The notes below the pieces were generated by a model. It searched no databases, was not told the DNA's origin, and worked only from the letters and a program-made list of their open reading frames with translations. Of a stretch of DNA of 54,560 nucleotides, positions 17,574 to 27,518 are shown piece by piece (position 1 is the first letter of the stretch; every line of letters begins with the position of its first letter). A program made the position numbers and the translations under genes. Source of the DNA: Aurantibacter sp042094015 (lineage in GTDB: Bacteria; Bacteroidota; Bacteroidia; Flavobacteriales; Flavobacteriaceae); the NCBI RefSeq assembly GCF_042094015.1, contig NZ_JBELDZ010000006.1, positions 1 through 54,560 on the forward strand, in the 5' to 3' direction.

Positions 17574-17852
17574 TTAATCAGCTAAAACAATTACTTTATT
17601 ATCTTTCATTTCTATAGTACCTGAGTTAATATCTAACACTGTGTTTTTATTAGCATCAATAGTAAATTTATCCTTTACATCTTCGCTAATTTCAACACTA
17701 CCGCCAATTTTAACCATTCCAGCTTTTAATACAGAAACTATTGGTGCGTGATTATTTAATAACTGAAAATCGCCATCAATACCTGGTAAAGTAACACTTG
17801 TTACTTCCCCGCTAAATAATGTTGCCTCAGGTGATACAATTTCTAAATACAT
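17574..17852 (-). CDS. atpC: F1 ATP synthase subunit epsilon, short form
   Basis: The epsilon subunit links the central stalk to the c ring. The 92 residues form only the N-terminal beta-sandwich (MYLEIVSPEATLFSGEVTSVTLPG, GDFQLLNNHAPIVS). The C-terminal two-helix arm found in the E. coli protein (139 residues) is absent, so epsilon arm inhibition of ATP hydrolysis should not occur. Short epsilon subunits are usual in Bacteroidota. It follows atpD after 75 bases and ends at the shared terminator. Confidence 0.94.
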   Translation of the reverse strand: MYLEIVSPEATLFSGEVTSVTLPGIDGDFQLLNNHAPIVSVLKAGMVKIGGSVEISEDVKDKFTIDANKNTVLDINSGTIEMKDNKVIVLAD

Positions 17853-17860
17853 ATTCTTTT

Positions 17861-17877
17861 AGTTTGCAGTTTGCAGT
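17861..17877. repeat. short heptamer tandem repeat in atpD-atpC gap
   Basis: AGTTTGC occurs twice in a row followed by AGT, in the 75-base gap before atpC. It is too short to assign a role. Confidence 0.4.
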
Positions 17878-17927
17878 ATACAATTAACAACTGTTAAAAT
17901 CTGAAAATTGAAGACCACTAACTAATT

Positions 17928-19436
17928 TTAAGCTTCTGCCAACATTTTCTCTCCTGCTTCAATAGCGTCTTCAATAGAGCCTTTAAGGTTAAATGCAGCT
18001 TCTGGTAAGTGATCTAATTCACCATCCATAATCATATTAAAACCTTTAATAGTTTCTTTAATATCTACTAAAACTCCTTTAAGACCTGTAAACTGTTCTG
18101 CTACGTGGAAAGGTTGAGATAAGAAACGTTGTACACGTCTTGCTCTACCTACAGCCATTTTATCTTCTTCAGATAATTCTTCCATACCAAGAATAGCAAT
18201 AATATCTTGTAACTCTTTATAACGCTGTAATAATTCTTTTACTCTTTGTGCGCAATCATAGTGCTCATCACCTAAAATATCAGCTGTAAGAATTCTTGAA
18301 GTAGAATCTAATGGGTCTACCGCTGGATAAATTCCTAATTCTGCAATTTTACGAGATAATACTGTTGTTGCATCTAAGTGAGCAAACGTTGTTGCTGGTG
18401 CTGGATCCGTTAAATCATCTGCAGGTACGTAAACTGCTTGTACAGATGTAATAGAACCTCTTTTAGTTGATGTAATACGCTCTTGCATTGCTCCCATTTC
18501 AGTAGCTAATGTAGGTTGGTAACCTACGGCAGAAGGCATACGACCTAATAATGCTGAAACCTCAGAACCTGCTTGTGTAAAACGGAAAATATTATCTACG
18601 AAAAATAAAACATCTTTTCCTTGTCCTTCACCTGCACCATCACGGAAATATTCGGCTATAGTTAATCCTGAAAGTGCTACACGTGCACGTGCTCCAGGTG
18701 GCTCATTCATTTGTCCAAAAACGAAAGTTGCTTTAGAATCTTTCATAGCAGACTTGTCTACTTTTTGAAGATCCCATCCACCTTCTTCCATAGAATGCAT
18801 AAAGTCATCACCGTATTTGATAATTCCTGACTCTAACATCTCACGAAGTAAATCGTTTCCTTCACGTGTTCTTTCTCCTACTCCTGCGAATACAGAAAGT
18901 CCACCATGTCCTTTTGCAATGTTGTTAATTAATTCCTGAATCAAAACTGTTTTACCAACTCCTGCTCCACCAAATAATCCAATTTTACCACCTTTTGCAT
19001 AAGGTTCAATTAAATCAATTACCTTAATACCAGTAAATAATACTTCCGTAGAAGTTGATAAATCTTCAAACTTAGGCGCACTTCTGTGAATTGGCAAACC
19101 AGCATCTCCAGATTTTGGTAAATCACCTAAACCATCAATAGCATCTCCAATTACGTTAAATAAACGTCCGTAAACATCTCCACCAACTGGCATTTGTATT
19201 GGGGCACCAGTTGCAACAACTTCTGTTCCTCTACTTAAACCATCCGATGAATCCATTGCAATAGTACGTACTGAATCTTCACCAATGTGAGATTGTACCT
19301 CTAATACTAATTTTGTTCCATCAGCTTTATTAATTTCTAATGAATCGTAAATTTTTGGAAGTTCTGAACCTGCTCCGAATTCTACATCGATAACTGGACC
19401 AATAATCTGTGCAACCTTACCTGTAACTTTTGACAT
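17928..19436 (-). CDS. atpD: F1 ATP synthase subunit beta
   Basis: This is the catalytic subunit of the F1 head, 502 residues. The P-loop GGAGVGKT lies at residues 156-163, followed by the catalytic-glutamate region GVGERTREGNDL, the ALSGLTIAEYFRD segment and the LGRMPSAVGYQPTLATEMG region. It is complete and ordinary. The gene stands with atpC about 14 kb from atpB-E-F-H-A, a split arrangement common in Flavobacteria. A -7 promoter element lies 60 bases upstream. Confidence 0.98.
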   Translation of the reverse strand: MSKVTGKVAQIIGPVIDVEFGAGSELPKIYDSLEINKADGTKLVLEVQSHIGEDSVRTIAMDSSDGLSRGTEVVATGAPIQMPVGGDVYGRLFNVIGDAIDGLGDLPKSGDAGLPIHRSAPKFEDLSTSTEVLFTGIKVIDLIEPYAKGGKIGLFGGAGVGKTVLIQELINNIAKGHGGLSVFAGVGERTREGNDLLREMLESGIIKYGDDFMHSMEEGGWDLQKVDKSAMKDSKATFVFGQMNEPPGARARVALSGLTIAEYFRDGAGEGQGKDVLFFVDNIFRFTQAGSEVSALLGRMPSAVGYQPTLATEMGAMQERITSTKRGSITSVQAVYVPADDLTDPAPATTFAHLDATTVLSRKIAELGIYPAVDPLDSTSRILTADILGDEHYDCAQRVKELLQRYKELQDIIAILGMEELSEEDKMAVGRARRVQRFLSQPFHVAEQFTGLKGVLVDIKETIKGFNMIMDGELDHLPEAAFNLKGSIEDAIEAGEKMLAEA

Positions 19437-19496
19437 TACTTATCTATTTAATATTATGGTATTTAATTGATTTGAAAACACTTCGGTTTTCGGCTG

Positions 19497-19504
19497 CAAA
19501 GATA
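19497..19504 (-). promoter_or_regulatory. -7 promoter element for atpDC
   Basis: CAAAGATA reads TATCTTTG on the minus strand, an exact TANNTTTG match about 60 bases before atpD. No TTG -33 was found at the standard distance, so this is a half match. Confidence 0.5.
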
Positions 19505-19546
19505 GAGGTTTTAATTTAATAAAAAAGTTGAATTAGCAGCTTTTTT

Positions 19547-19593
19547 AAAACTAAAAAAAGCACCTTCAAATTGAAGGTGCTTTTTTTAGTTTT
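19547..19593 (-). terminator. terminator after the SGNH lipoprotein gene
   Basis: A hairpin of more than 20 bases per arm has the core CACCTTCAA/TTGAAGGTG and outer arms AAAACTAAAAAAAG and its complement. It lies 14 bases after the stop at 19608 and ends in a U tract on the minus strand. Confidence 0.9.
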
Positions 19594-19607
19594 AAGACAA
19601 TTAAATC

Positions 19608-21119
19608 TTATTGTAATGTTGGAGAATATGTTACACCAAAATCTTCTGCAGATGAAACATTTCCAGATGCAACAAAGTTAGAGCCATAAGTTAAATCTAT
19701 AGCTTCTAAGAATTTGTTAGCCATTAAAGCATAACCTCTTGCTGTTAAATGAATTCCATCTAAACTAACTAAACCTCCAGTAACTAAGTCTGTAGTTAAG
19801 TTATAATTATCAAAAACAATTCCAGTACTAGAAGACTCAACTAGGATAGCATTTAAGTCTACAAATGCTAAGCCTTTAGAGGCTGCAACATTTGCAATTG
19901 TAATATTGTAAGCATCTGTTGCTGTTTTTATATTTTCTTGTTCACTAGGAATTAAAACCCATTTGTCTGCTAAAGGAATTCCAACCCCATTAACCGTTGT
20001 TGGATTTCCTGGTACAGCTTCTGTACCAATAAAACTTGCTGCAGGTAATACAATTAAATCTTCTGCTGTAGCTTGTCTCATACTTACTAACTGTGCGTTT
20101 ATACCTGTAAGGTCTGTTAAGCTTTCATCCATAATAACAACAGCATTTCCTTCTCCTTCTGCAAAAACAATAGTACGTTTTGCAATTTCTAAATCTGCAT
20201 CTGCCTGACTAATAGCATTATTAGCTACTAAGAAAGCAAAAGCTCCTTGGATACCAGCGTTATAGGCACCATAAGCACTTGCGCTATTTAAAAAGCCTGC
20301 AGTAGCAGCATCTAATGGTATTATATTATGAGTAACTGTAGTGAAATGAGGTAAACTTGTAATATATGGTACATTTGTAACTACTCCATTTGGACACACT
20401 GCAGTTAATTGATTAACCATATCGTTAAAGACAAAATCAAATGTTGCTTCTGGTGTAATAGGGTCTGTATCATCTCCACCAGTTGTAGCGTAACCTAATA
20501 CATCATTTCCACCAATTTCAGATAAAGAGAAAAAAGTTGGTGTTTGTGCTATAGCATATTCTAACATAGAAACAGTTGGTGAATTTGCCATTCTACCAAA
20601 ATATGGATTAGCTGTTGCATATCCATTAAAATCTATATGAGTACTTTTAGCACCAGGGATTCCAACATTTTCAAAAATACTACCATCAGCTGCTAAGCTA
20701 ACTGTAATATCTGTTGTAGGTACTGCTTGCAAAACCTGCGGTCCACTTCCGTTAAAAAATAATCTTGGATTTGCAAGTACTGTAGCACCAAAAACTAAAC
20801 CACCAATATTATCATTCATTAATGGTTGAGAAAAATCTCCTCCGCCAACTTTAGAAAACTGTTTAGATAAGGTGTTTGGAAAAGAATTTTCTTGTGCCGC
20901 TTTAAACAAAGCACCGTCTGTATAACCCGCTGTAAAAGACGCTCCAATTGATACGTAATTAGAAAAATCTGCAGATCCAGCGCTTAAAGCTGGTAAAGGT
21001 TCTGAAACCACAGGTGGCTGATCTAAAAACTTTTCAAAATCTGTTTCATCATTACATGCTGTAAAACTTACTGCAATTGCAATAAGTCCTATATATTTAA
21101 TGTTTTTTAATGTTTTCAT
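19608..21119 (-). CDS. SGNH/GDSL-type hydrolase lipoprotein
   Basis: The 503-residue lipoprotein has its lipobox at SFTAC (Cys22). The SGNH blocks are present: Ser61 in SIGASFTAGY (block I, with GAS in place of GDS), the Asn block as GGND at 203-206, and Asp454/His457 in DGIHLT. This suggests an active esterase or lipase on the outer membrane or in the periplasm. It begins one base after the stop of a TonB-dependent receptor, so the two are made together. An uptake system that cleaves an ester-containing substrate is a fair inference. The substrate is unknown. Confidence 0.88.
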   Translation of the reverse strand: MKTLKNIKYIGLIAIAVSFTACNDETDFEKFLDQPPVVSEPLPALSAGSADFSNYVSIGASFTAGYTDGALFKAAQENSFPNTLSKQFSKVGGGDFSQPLMNDNIGGLVFGATVLANPRLFFNGSGPQVLQAVPTTDITVSLAADGSIFENVGIPGAKSTHIDFNGYATANPYFGRMANSPTVSMLEYAIAQTPTFFSLSEIGGNDVLGYATTGGDDTDPITPEATFDFVFNDMVNQLTAVCPNGVVTNVPYITSLPHFTTVTHNIIPLDAATAGFLNSASAYGAYNAGIQGAFAFLVANNAISQADADLEIAKRTIVFAEGEGNAVVIMDESLTDLTGINAQLVSMRQATAEDLIVLPAASFIGTEAVPGNPTTVNGVGIPLADKWVLIPSEQENIKTATDAYNITIANVAASKGLAFVDLNAILVESSSTGIVFDNYNLTTDLVTGGLVSLDGIHLTARGYALMANKFLEAIDLTYGSNFVASGNVSSAEDFGVTYSPTLQ

Positions 21120-21120
21120 C

Positions 21121-23859
21121 TTATAAGTTATTAATTGTTATTGATGCATAATACATAGAACCAATATTACCTGTACCAAAAGCAGTGAAATATTCTTGTC
21201 CCGTTAAATTGGTAGCTCCTACCTTAATAATAGATTTTAAAGAAGGGATTTTATAATTTACTTGTGCATCTAATACATGAAATTCTGGTACGATACCATT
21301 TCCAAATGTTGCTTCCCAGAAATAATCATCACTAAATCTATATGCAATGTTAAACCCTAAGTTTTTTACAACCTCAGTGTGCCCAAATGATGCTTTAAAT
21401 TTATGTTCTGGTGTATTAAAGTTTGTTTGGAAGTCTGGGTTAGAATCTCTATCAAAATCTTGTTTAGTAAACGTATAACTTCCACCTAGATCAAAACCTT
21501 TTAATATTTTTGTAGATAACCCAATAGATGCACCGTAAGAATTAACATCAACATCAGAATTAGTGTACGTGCTATATGCTTGAAAATCGCTATTTGCAAT
21601 TGCTGCAATACCAGAAGCATCATTAACAGAGCCATAGAAAGGAGCTATTACAACTTCTTGAGAAATAAAATCTTGATATCTGTTATAATATGTACCAAAA
21701 TCAACAATTATTTTTTTGAATTTACCTCTATAACCAACCTCTAAAGATGTTACTTTCTCTGGATTAACAGTGTTAGGATTAGCAACTTCTAAAACAGCTG
21801 GGTTACCTGTTTCTGCAAATTCAGTTACAGAACTTGCCGAGTATGAGTTGTTATAAGCTGCGGCTCCTGTTTGTGTGTATACTGTTCCATCATTGGCAGT
21901 AAAATCTCTAGAATATCTATCTAAATTACTTTCTGCAGAACCTACTAAAATTGCTCTTCCTGCATCTAAACCAATAAATAAATCTTGTGTTGTTGGGTTT
22001 CTAAATCCTGTTTGTGCAGAGGCTCTAATATTATGATTTCTATTAACTGTTAAGCCAGCAGAAATTCTTGGAGAAAAGAACCCATCAAATAACTCTGATT
22101 TATCATAACGTCCAGAAGCTGTAATTTTTAAATCCATATCTTCTGCAACTTCAAATTCTTTTTGAACTTGAGAGTATATACCAAATTCTGAATATTGTAT
22201 TGGACTAAATTTATCTGTATAAATAGTTCCTCCTGAATTTAAATTGTATCGTCTAAAAGATCCTCCAACTTGAATGTCTGCAATGTCTGTTAAGTGACTA
22301 AAATTGTAATTGGCATCTCCGTGGAAATATTTTGAAGCATCTTGAAATTTAGAACCTGTTGCTAAGTCTGGGTCATTAACACTTTTACTTAATGCTCCTT
22401 TAAATTGAGCTGATCCTGGTAAAAATCGACCTGTATCTGCTTGTGCTCTTGCTGCATCATGTTTTTGCTGATCTGTAAGCCCAAGCGGATTACCAGCTAA
22501 CTCTATTCCTGCATAAGTGCCAATGTATTCCCCAAACCAATCTTCATCACTTTTCCAAGCTCTATTTATATTAATCCCGGTAAATACCATATCATAAGAA
22601 TCTCCGGCTTTATCAGAAACCTCATAAGCTCTTACGAAAAAATTGTCATTTTTTACTTCAAATTTGTGTTGTTGCTGAAAGAACCCATTAATATTATATC
22701 TATTTGTTCCTTGGTAAATAGTACTACCTGTACCAACTTTACCTACATAAGATAATTCTAAACTCTTTCCTTCTATTGGTCTGAAATATAACCCCCAATC
22801 TGCTTTAATACTTTCTGCGTTATAATTAGTAAGATCTCTTTCATTATAACCTGTTCTACTAACAACTACATCTGGAACAATACCTGTTCCACCAGATAAA
22901 TCATTTATATTTGCAGCTACCTCATCACCATAAACATTAATTCCATCATAATCTGTATTTGCTCTTGTTCTAGTTGGATCTATTTTATCCACTTCGCTTG
23001 TTGCTTGCCAATCAGTTCCTTTTAAATACCCAAAATTAATTTTGGCAGCAAATTTATCACTGAATTTATGAGCTATTCTTACACTTAAATCTGTGTAAGG
23101 ATTATCACCTGCTGCTTCTTGAGACGTAATTCCTTGCTTAAATGAAGCACTTATACCTTCATAGTCAAACGGGTTTTTACTTCTCATAAATAATATTCCA
23201 TTAAAAGCGTTTGCACCATAAAGCGCAGAAGAAGCACCAGGAAGTAATTCAACACTCAAAACATCAGTTTCCGTCATTCCTACTAAATTACCTATTGGAA
23301 AGTTTAGTGCTGGAGTAGAATTATCCATTCCGTCAACCAATTGCATAAATCTAGTGTTGGCAAAAGTTGCAAAACCTCTAGTATTAATAGATTTAAAAGT
23401 TAAACTGTTTGTGTTAACATCGACTCCTTTTAGGTTTTCTAACCCGTCATAAAAATCAGCTGATGCTGTATTTTTAATTTCTTTCAAACCAAAACGTTCA
23501 ACAGTTACAGGAGACTCGAAAATACGTTCAGGAGTTCTTGACGCCGATATTACGACTTCATCTAAAGATGTTCCTTCTTGTAAAACAATATCAATTTTTT
23601 GATTATTTGATGTCACCTCAATATCAGTTGCTGTAAAGCCAACACTACTAACTTGAATAGTAAATGGAGGAGTCTGATCAGTTGTTAGGTTGAAATTTCC
23701 ATCAAAATCAGTTGATGTACCTGTTGCAGTACCAACAATAATTACATTTGCTGATGGAATTGGCTGACTGCTATCATCTAGAACAGTACCAGAAATTGTT
23801 GTTTGTGCAACGGTAATCCCAAAGCAAAACAACAATAAAATAGAAAAGATTGATTTCAT
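21121..23859 (-). CDS. TonB-dependent outer-membrane receptor
   Basis: The 912-residue protein has a signal peptide (about 1-18), a carboxypeptidase-regulatory-like beta domain (ISGTVLDDSSQPIPSANVIIVG to about residue 105), a plug domain (about 115-225, with GFATFANTRFMQLVDGMDNS) and a long beta-barrel ending in an aromatic-poor IASITINNL-type strand. It imports a ligand with energy from TonB. It is not SusC-like in length, and no SusD follows; the partner is the SGNH lipoprotein one base downstream. Ligand unknown. Confidence 0.92.
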   Translation of the reverse strand: MKSIFSILLLFCFGITVAQTTISGTVLDDSSQPIPSANVIIVGTATGTSTDFDGNFNLTTDQTPPFTIQVSSVGFTATDIEVTSNNQKIDIVLQEGTSLDEVVISASRTPERIFESPVTVERFGLKEIKNTASADFYDGLENLKGVDVNTNSLTFKSINTRGFATFANTRFMQLVDGMDNSTPALNFPIGNLVGMTETDVLSVELLPGASSALYGANAFNGILFMRSKNPFDYEGISASFKQGITSQEAAGDNPYTDLSVRIAHKFSDKFAAKINFGYLKGTDWQATSEVDKIDPTRTRANTDYDGINVYGDEVAANINDLSGGTGIVPDVVVSRTGYNERDLTNYNAESIKADWGLYFRPIEGKSLELSYVGKVGTGSTIYQGTNRYNINGFFQQQHKFEVKNDNFFVRAYEVSDKAGDSYDMVFTGININRAWKSDEDWFGEYIGTYAGIELAGNPLGLTDQQKHDAARAQADTGRFLPGSAQFKGALSKSVNDPDLATGSKFQDASKYFHGDANYNFSHLTDIADIQVGGSFRRYNLNSGGTIYTDKFSPIQYSEFGIYSQVQKEFEVAEDMDLKITASGRYDKSELFDGFFSPRISAGLTVNRNHNIRASAQTGFRNPTTQDLFIGLDAGRAILVGSAESNLDRYSRDFTANDGTVYTQTGAAAYNNSYSASSVTEFAETGNPAVLEVANPNTVNPEKVTSLEVGYRGKFKKIIVDFGTYYNRYQDFISQEVVIAPFYGSVNDASGIAAIANSDFQAYSTYTNSDVDVNSYGASIGLSTKILKGFDLGGSYTFTKQDFDRDSNPDFQTNFNTPEHKFKASFGHTEVVKNLGFNIAYRFSDDYFWEATFGNGIVPEFHVLDAQVNYKIPSLKSIIKVGATNLTGQEYFTAFGTGNIGSMYYASITINNL

Positions 23860-23964
23860 ATTATTAATTTAGTTAGATTATTTAAGCGACAATATACGTT
23901 TTTTGTTAAATTAACATAATGTTTTAGAGATAAAATTATGCGTGCATAGTAAGATTTAACAAAA

Positions 23965-23993
23965 AAAGCATATTCATAAACTGAATATGCTTT
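23965..23993 (-). terminator. terminator after glmS
   Basis: Arms 23965-23976 and 23982-23993 (AAAGCATATTCA and its complement) pair perfectly around a five-base loop, with A/T runs outside. It lies 34 bases after the glmS stop on the minus strand. Confidence 0.85.
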
Positions 23994-24027
23994 AATTTAT
24001 AGTTAATGTTTTGTAAACTACAATCTT

Positions 24028-25875
24028 CTACTCAACAGTAACAGATTTTGCTAAGTTACGTGGCTGATCTACATTTTTATTTAATAAGACCGCTATGTGG
24101 TAAGATAATAATTGTAGTGGTATTGTTGTTAATAAAGGTGATAATGCTTCAAGCGTTTCTGGAACCTCTATAACGTGGTCTGCTATTGATTTTACATCTT
24201 TATCGCCCTCGGTAACTATTCCGATTATTTTTCCCTTTCTTGCTTTAATCTCTTGAACATTACTAACTACTTTTTCGTAGTGTCCTTTTTTTGTAGCAAT
24301 TACAAAAACTGGCATTTGTTCATCTATTAAAGCAATTGGTCCGTGTTTCATTTCTGCAGCTGGATAACCTTCAGCATGTATGTAAGAAATTTCTTTAAGT
24401 TTTAGTGCCCCTTCTAAAGCTACTGGGAAATTATAACCTCTACCTAAATATAAACAATTCTTAGAGTCTTTGTATTTTTTTGCAACCTCTAAGATGTGTT
24501 TGTCTGATTTTAAAGCTTTTTCTACTTTTCCAGGAATTAACTCTAGTTCTTGTAAATAATACTGAAAATCACTTTTAGACATTATACCACTTTCTTTTGC
24601 CAACTTCAAAGCAATAAGAGTTAACACTGTTATTTGGGTTGTAAATGCTTTTGTGGATGCTACTCCAATTTCTGGACCCGCATGAGTATAAGCTCCAGCA
24701 TGAGTTTCTCTTGCTATTGTTGAACCAACAACATTGCAAACACCAAAAACAAAAGCGCCATTTTGCTTTGCTAATTTAATTGCTGCCAAAGTATCTGCTG
24801 TCTCTCCTGATTGTGATATAGCAATAACAACGTCTTTATTCGTAATTACAGGATTTCTATATCTAAATTCTGAAGCATATTCTACTTCTACGGGAATTCT
24901 AGCTAGGTTTTCAAAAATATATTCAGCAACTAAACCCGCATGCCAAGATGTACCACAGGCAACAATAATAACACGATTTGCATTTAAAAACTTTTCTAAA
25001 TGATCGTCTATTCCAGCCATTCGAATAATACCTTCTTTTGCTAAAAGTCTGCCTCGATAAGTGTCTTTAATTGCATTTGGTTGTTCGTAAATTTCTTTCA
25101 ACATAAAATGCTCATAACCACCTTTAACAATTTGCTCTAAATTAATTTGAAGTTCTTGAATGTAAGTTTCTGCTAATTCGTCGTTTTTTATTTTACGAAT
25201 TTTAATCTCTTTATTTAGTCTTACAACAGCCATTTCTTCATCTTCAAGATAAATAGCTTTTTTAGTATATTCTAAAAAAGGGGATGCGTCACTTGCAATA
25301 AAAAATTCATCTTCACCAACGCCAATAGCTAATGGGCTTCCAAGTTTAGCAACTACTATTTCATTTGGTTTGTTTTTATCAAAGACAGCTATGGCATATG
25401 CTCCAATAACCTGATTTAATGCAATTTGGACAGCTTTACCAAGTTTTACCTTTTCACTAATTTTAACATACTCTATTAAGTTAATTAAAACCTCAGTATC
25501 TGTGTCTGACTTAAAAGTATAGCCACGCTTAATTAATTCTTGTTTTATAGATTCATAATTTTCAATAATTCCATTATGAATAATAACAAGATCACCTGAA
25601 TTAGAATAATGCGGGTGAGAATTTACATCGTTAGGAACGCCATGTGTAGCCCAACGTGTATGTCCAATTGCTAAAGATCCTTTTAATGATATTTCAGAGT
25701 TTGCCTTTGTTTCTAAATCCGATACCTTACCCTTAGTTTTTGTTAGTTTTATATCTGATCCATCATATAATGCTATTCCAGCACTATCATAACCTCTATA
25801 TTCTAATCGTTTCAAGCCTTCCAACACTATTGGAAAGGCTTCCCTTTTACCTATATAACCTACAATTCCACACAT
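24028..25875 (-). CDS. glmS: glutamine-fructose-6-phosphate aminotransferase
   Basis: GlmS makes glucosamine-6-phosphate from fructose-6-phosphate and glutamine, the first step to UDP-GlcNAc for wall and lipid A. The 615 residues are full length: an N-terminal glutaminase with Cys2 as nucleophile (MCGIVGYIG) and RWATHG, then two SIS domains (CGTSWHAG, ISQSGETADTL) and the end PRNLAKSVTVE. The gene starts five bases after the DUF4270 gene and ends the operon. No glmS riboswitch-like leader is possible in that small gap. Confidence 0.98.
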   Translation of the reverse strand: MCGIVGYIGKREAFPIVLEGLKRLEYRGYDSAGIALYDGSDIKLTKTKGKVSDLETKANSEISLKGSLAIGHTRWATHGVPNDVNSHPHYSNSGDLVIIHNGIIENYESIKQELIKRGYTFKSDTDTEVLINLIEYVKISEKVKLGKAVQIALNQVIGAYAIAVFDKNKPNEIVVAKLGSPLAIGVGEDEFFIASDASPFLEYTKKAIYLEDEEMAVVRLNKEIKIRKIKNDELAETYIQELQINLEQIVKGGYEHFMLKEIYEQPNAIKDTYRGRLLAKEGIIRMAGIDDHLEKFLNANRVIIVACGTSWHAGLVAEYIFENLARIPVEVEYASEFRYRNPVITNKDVVIAISQSGETADTLAAIKLAKQNGAFVFGVCNVVGSTIARETHAGAYTHAGPEIGVASTKAFTTQITVLTLIALKLAKESGIMSKSDFQYYLQELELIPGKVEKALKSDKHILEVAKKYKDSKNCLYLGRGYNFPVALEGALKLKEISYIHAEGYPAAEMKHGPIALIDEQMPVFVIATKKGHYEKVVSNVQEIKARKGKIIGIVTEGDKDVKSIADHVIEVPETLEALSPLLTTIPLQLLSYHIAVLLNKNVDQPRNLAKSVTVE

Positions 25876-25880
25876 AATTT

Positions 25881-27506
25881 TTAATTTTCTTCTGTGTAAT
25901 ATATTTCAAATTTCACTCTTTTTTCTTCTGGAACATTTTGTGTTGCTCCATACAAAACAGTTCCTTTATTATTTAAAACTGAATTTTGAGGAATTGACTC
26001 TAAATCAACTTCATTTACTGTTGATGTACCTAAGGTTATTGGTGTTTTTAAGTCTGAAAACCCTATATTGTTAATGTTATTTGTAACAAAAAGCCCCAGT
26101 TTTGTATTGGTAGAGTCTCTAATTAATATATTATTTATATGCTCCGTTAATCGCAATTTGTATCGTCCTTGTCCTTGACTATCTTGATATAAAGGTACTG
26201 AATAGTTGGTAATTGATTGGCTGGGGTCAATAACACTCAATGATTGATCAAAAAAATAATCGATAATAGGAAGGTTGTTTTTTAAGTCATATAAAACAAC
26301 TCTTTTTGGCTCTTCTCCATTAACCTTGTCTTGATCTACATAAAAACTTAAATTAGCCTCATTAATTAACCATTTGTCCTTGTTCGTTTTAAACAGCTCT
26401 AATTGGTCTGATACATTATTATTATCTAAGTCTTCATTTCCAAATAAATCTATTACAGCATAAGAACCTTCAAAACCTCTTAGATATAAATTATCATCAC
26501 CATTAACATCATCTTCTACAATATTCATTAAAGCTGTTTCGTTTTCAAAAGTATTTAATGTAACACCACTAAAATTAAACTGATATATGGATGGGTCTCT
26601 AACGTCTTCTATAAAATCATCTTCAGTTTCTTCAAAATTAGTATAGTCAACAATAATATTTGCAGATAAGCTACTAAGATTTAATGCTACAAAACTACCG
26701 TCGTTAGTAATTGGTTCAACTTTAAAAATAAGTCCTCTAAAAAATTCTTTAAAATTATTAGCGTTCGTTAAGTATTCTGGAATAGTTTCTTCATCTAAGG
26801 CCAATAAATCTTTCCAAAATGTTTGTTTAGTAGGTGTATCGAACAAATCTAAACGCATGCTTGGTGAAATACGAGAAATAGTATCATTTTCCATTGTCTC
26901 ATCATTATATTCTAAAACATAATGCTCAAGTTCACTTGGTGTGAAATAAGAGGTGTATGATAAAAGTAAATCTTCTTGAGATCCGAGGTTTAAGTCTGTA
27001 TAGGAATCTGAATAATAATTTTGAGACTCTTCAAAATTAGTTGAAGGATCTAAAGTTCTTAATAAATAATTACTTTTATAAACAGATAATTTAAACGGAA
27101 CCGTTGAGTTACCAAAAATAGAGTCTAATTGATATGTTGAGTTTCCATCAGAATCTGTTGCTAATAATGTAGAAAAATATGGGATGTTTAGCGTAACGCT
27201 TTCAATCTCTGGATCTGTCCCAAAATCTTTACTAAACACTGTTGGTACTATTTCTGTAATTATATTAGCTGTTGTTGCTGTATTATAAGTATTATCCCTT
27301 AAGATACCTAAATAAGATTGAGGTAAACCATTAACCTGAACTGGCCCTGTTTTTTTAGAATAAGCTAAAACAGGAAATTCCGCAACATTTCCACTGAAAT
27401 TCTGCGCACCACTTAAGTCGCTTTCAACATTTACAAAATCCTCTTCACAAGACACTACAAATGTAAAAAGACAAATGGTTATTATTTTTGAAAATTTCTT
27501 AATCAT
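25881..27506 (-). CDS. DUF4270 lipoprotein
   Basis: The 541-residue protein has a lipoprotein signal (FVVSCEED, Cys20) followed by a largely beta-strand, Asp/Asn/Ser-rich body. This matches DUF4270, a Bacteroidota family of secreted proteins of unknown function. It lies between the starch-synthase-like gene and glmS with gaps of 12 and 5 bases, a conserved order as I recall it. No catalytic motif is visible. Confidence 0.85.
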   Translation of the reverse strand: MIKKFSKIITICLFTFVVSCEEDFVNVESDLSGAQNFSGNVAEFPVLAYSKKTGPVQVNGLPQSYLGILRDNTYNTATTANIITEIVPTVFSKDFGTDPEIESVTLNIPYFSTLLATDSDGNSTYQLDSIFGNSTVPFKLSVYKSNYLLRTLDPSTNFEESQNYYSDSYTDLNLGSQEDLLLSYTSYFTPSELEHYVLEYNDETMENDTISRISPSMRLDLFDTPTKQTFWKDLLALDEETIPEYLTNANNFKEFFRGLIFKVEPITNDGSFVALNLSSLSANIIVDYTNFEETEDDFIEDVRDPSIYQFNFSGVTLNTFENETALMNIVEDDVNGDDNLYLRGFEGSYAVIDLFGNEDLDNNNVSDQLELFKTNKDKWLINEANLSFYVDQDKVNGEEPKRVVLYDLKNNLPIIDYFFDQSLSVIDPSQSITNYSVPLYQDSQGQGRYKLRLTEHINNILIRDSTNTKLGLFVTNNINNIGFSDLKTPITLGTSTVNEVDLESIPQNSVLNNKGTVLYGATQNVPEEKRVKFEIYYTEEN

Positions 27507-27518
27507 AATAAAAAACGT

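Noticed and set aside
23860..23930. Promoter before the TonB receptor
   Set aside because: CAATATA near 23891 is one base short of a -7 match and has no -33 partner.
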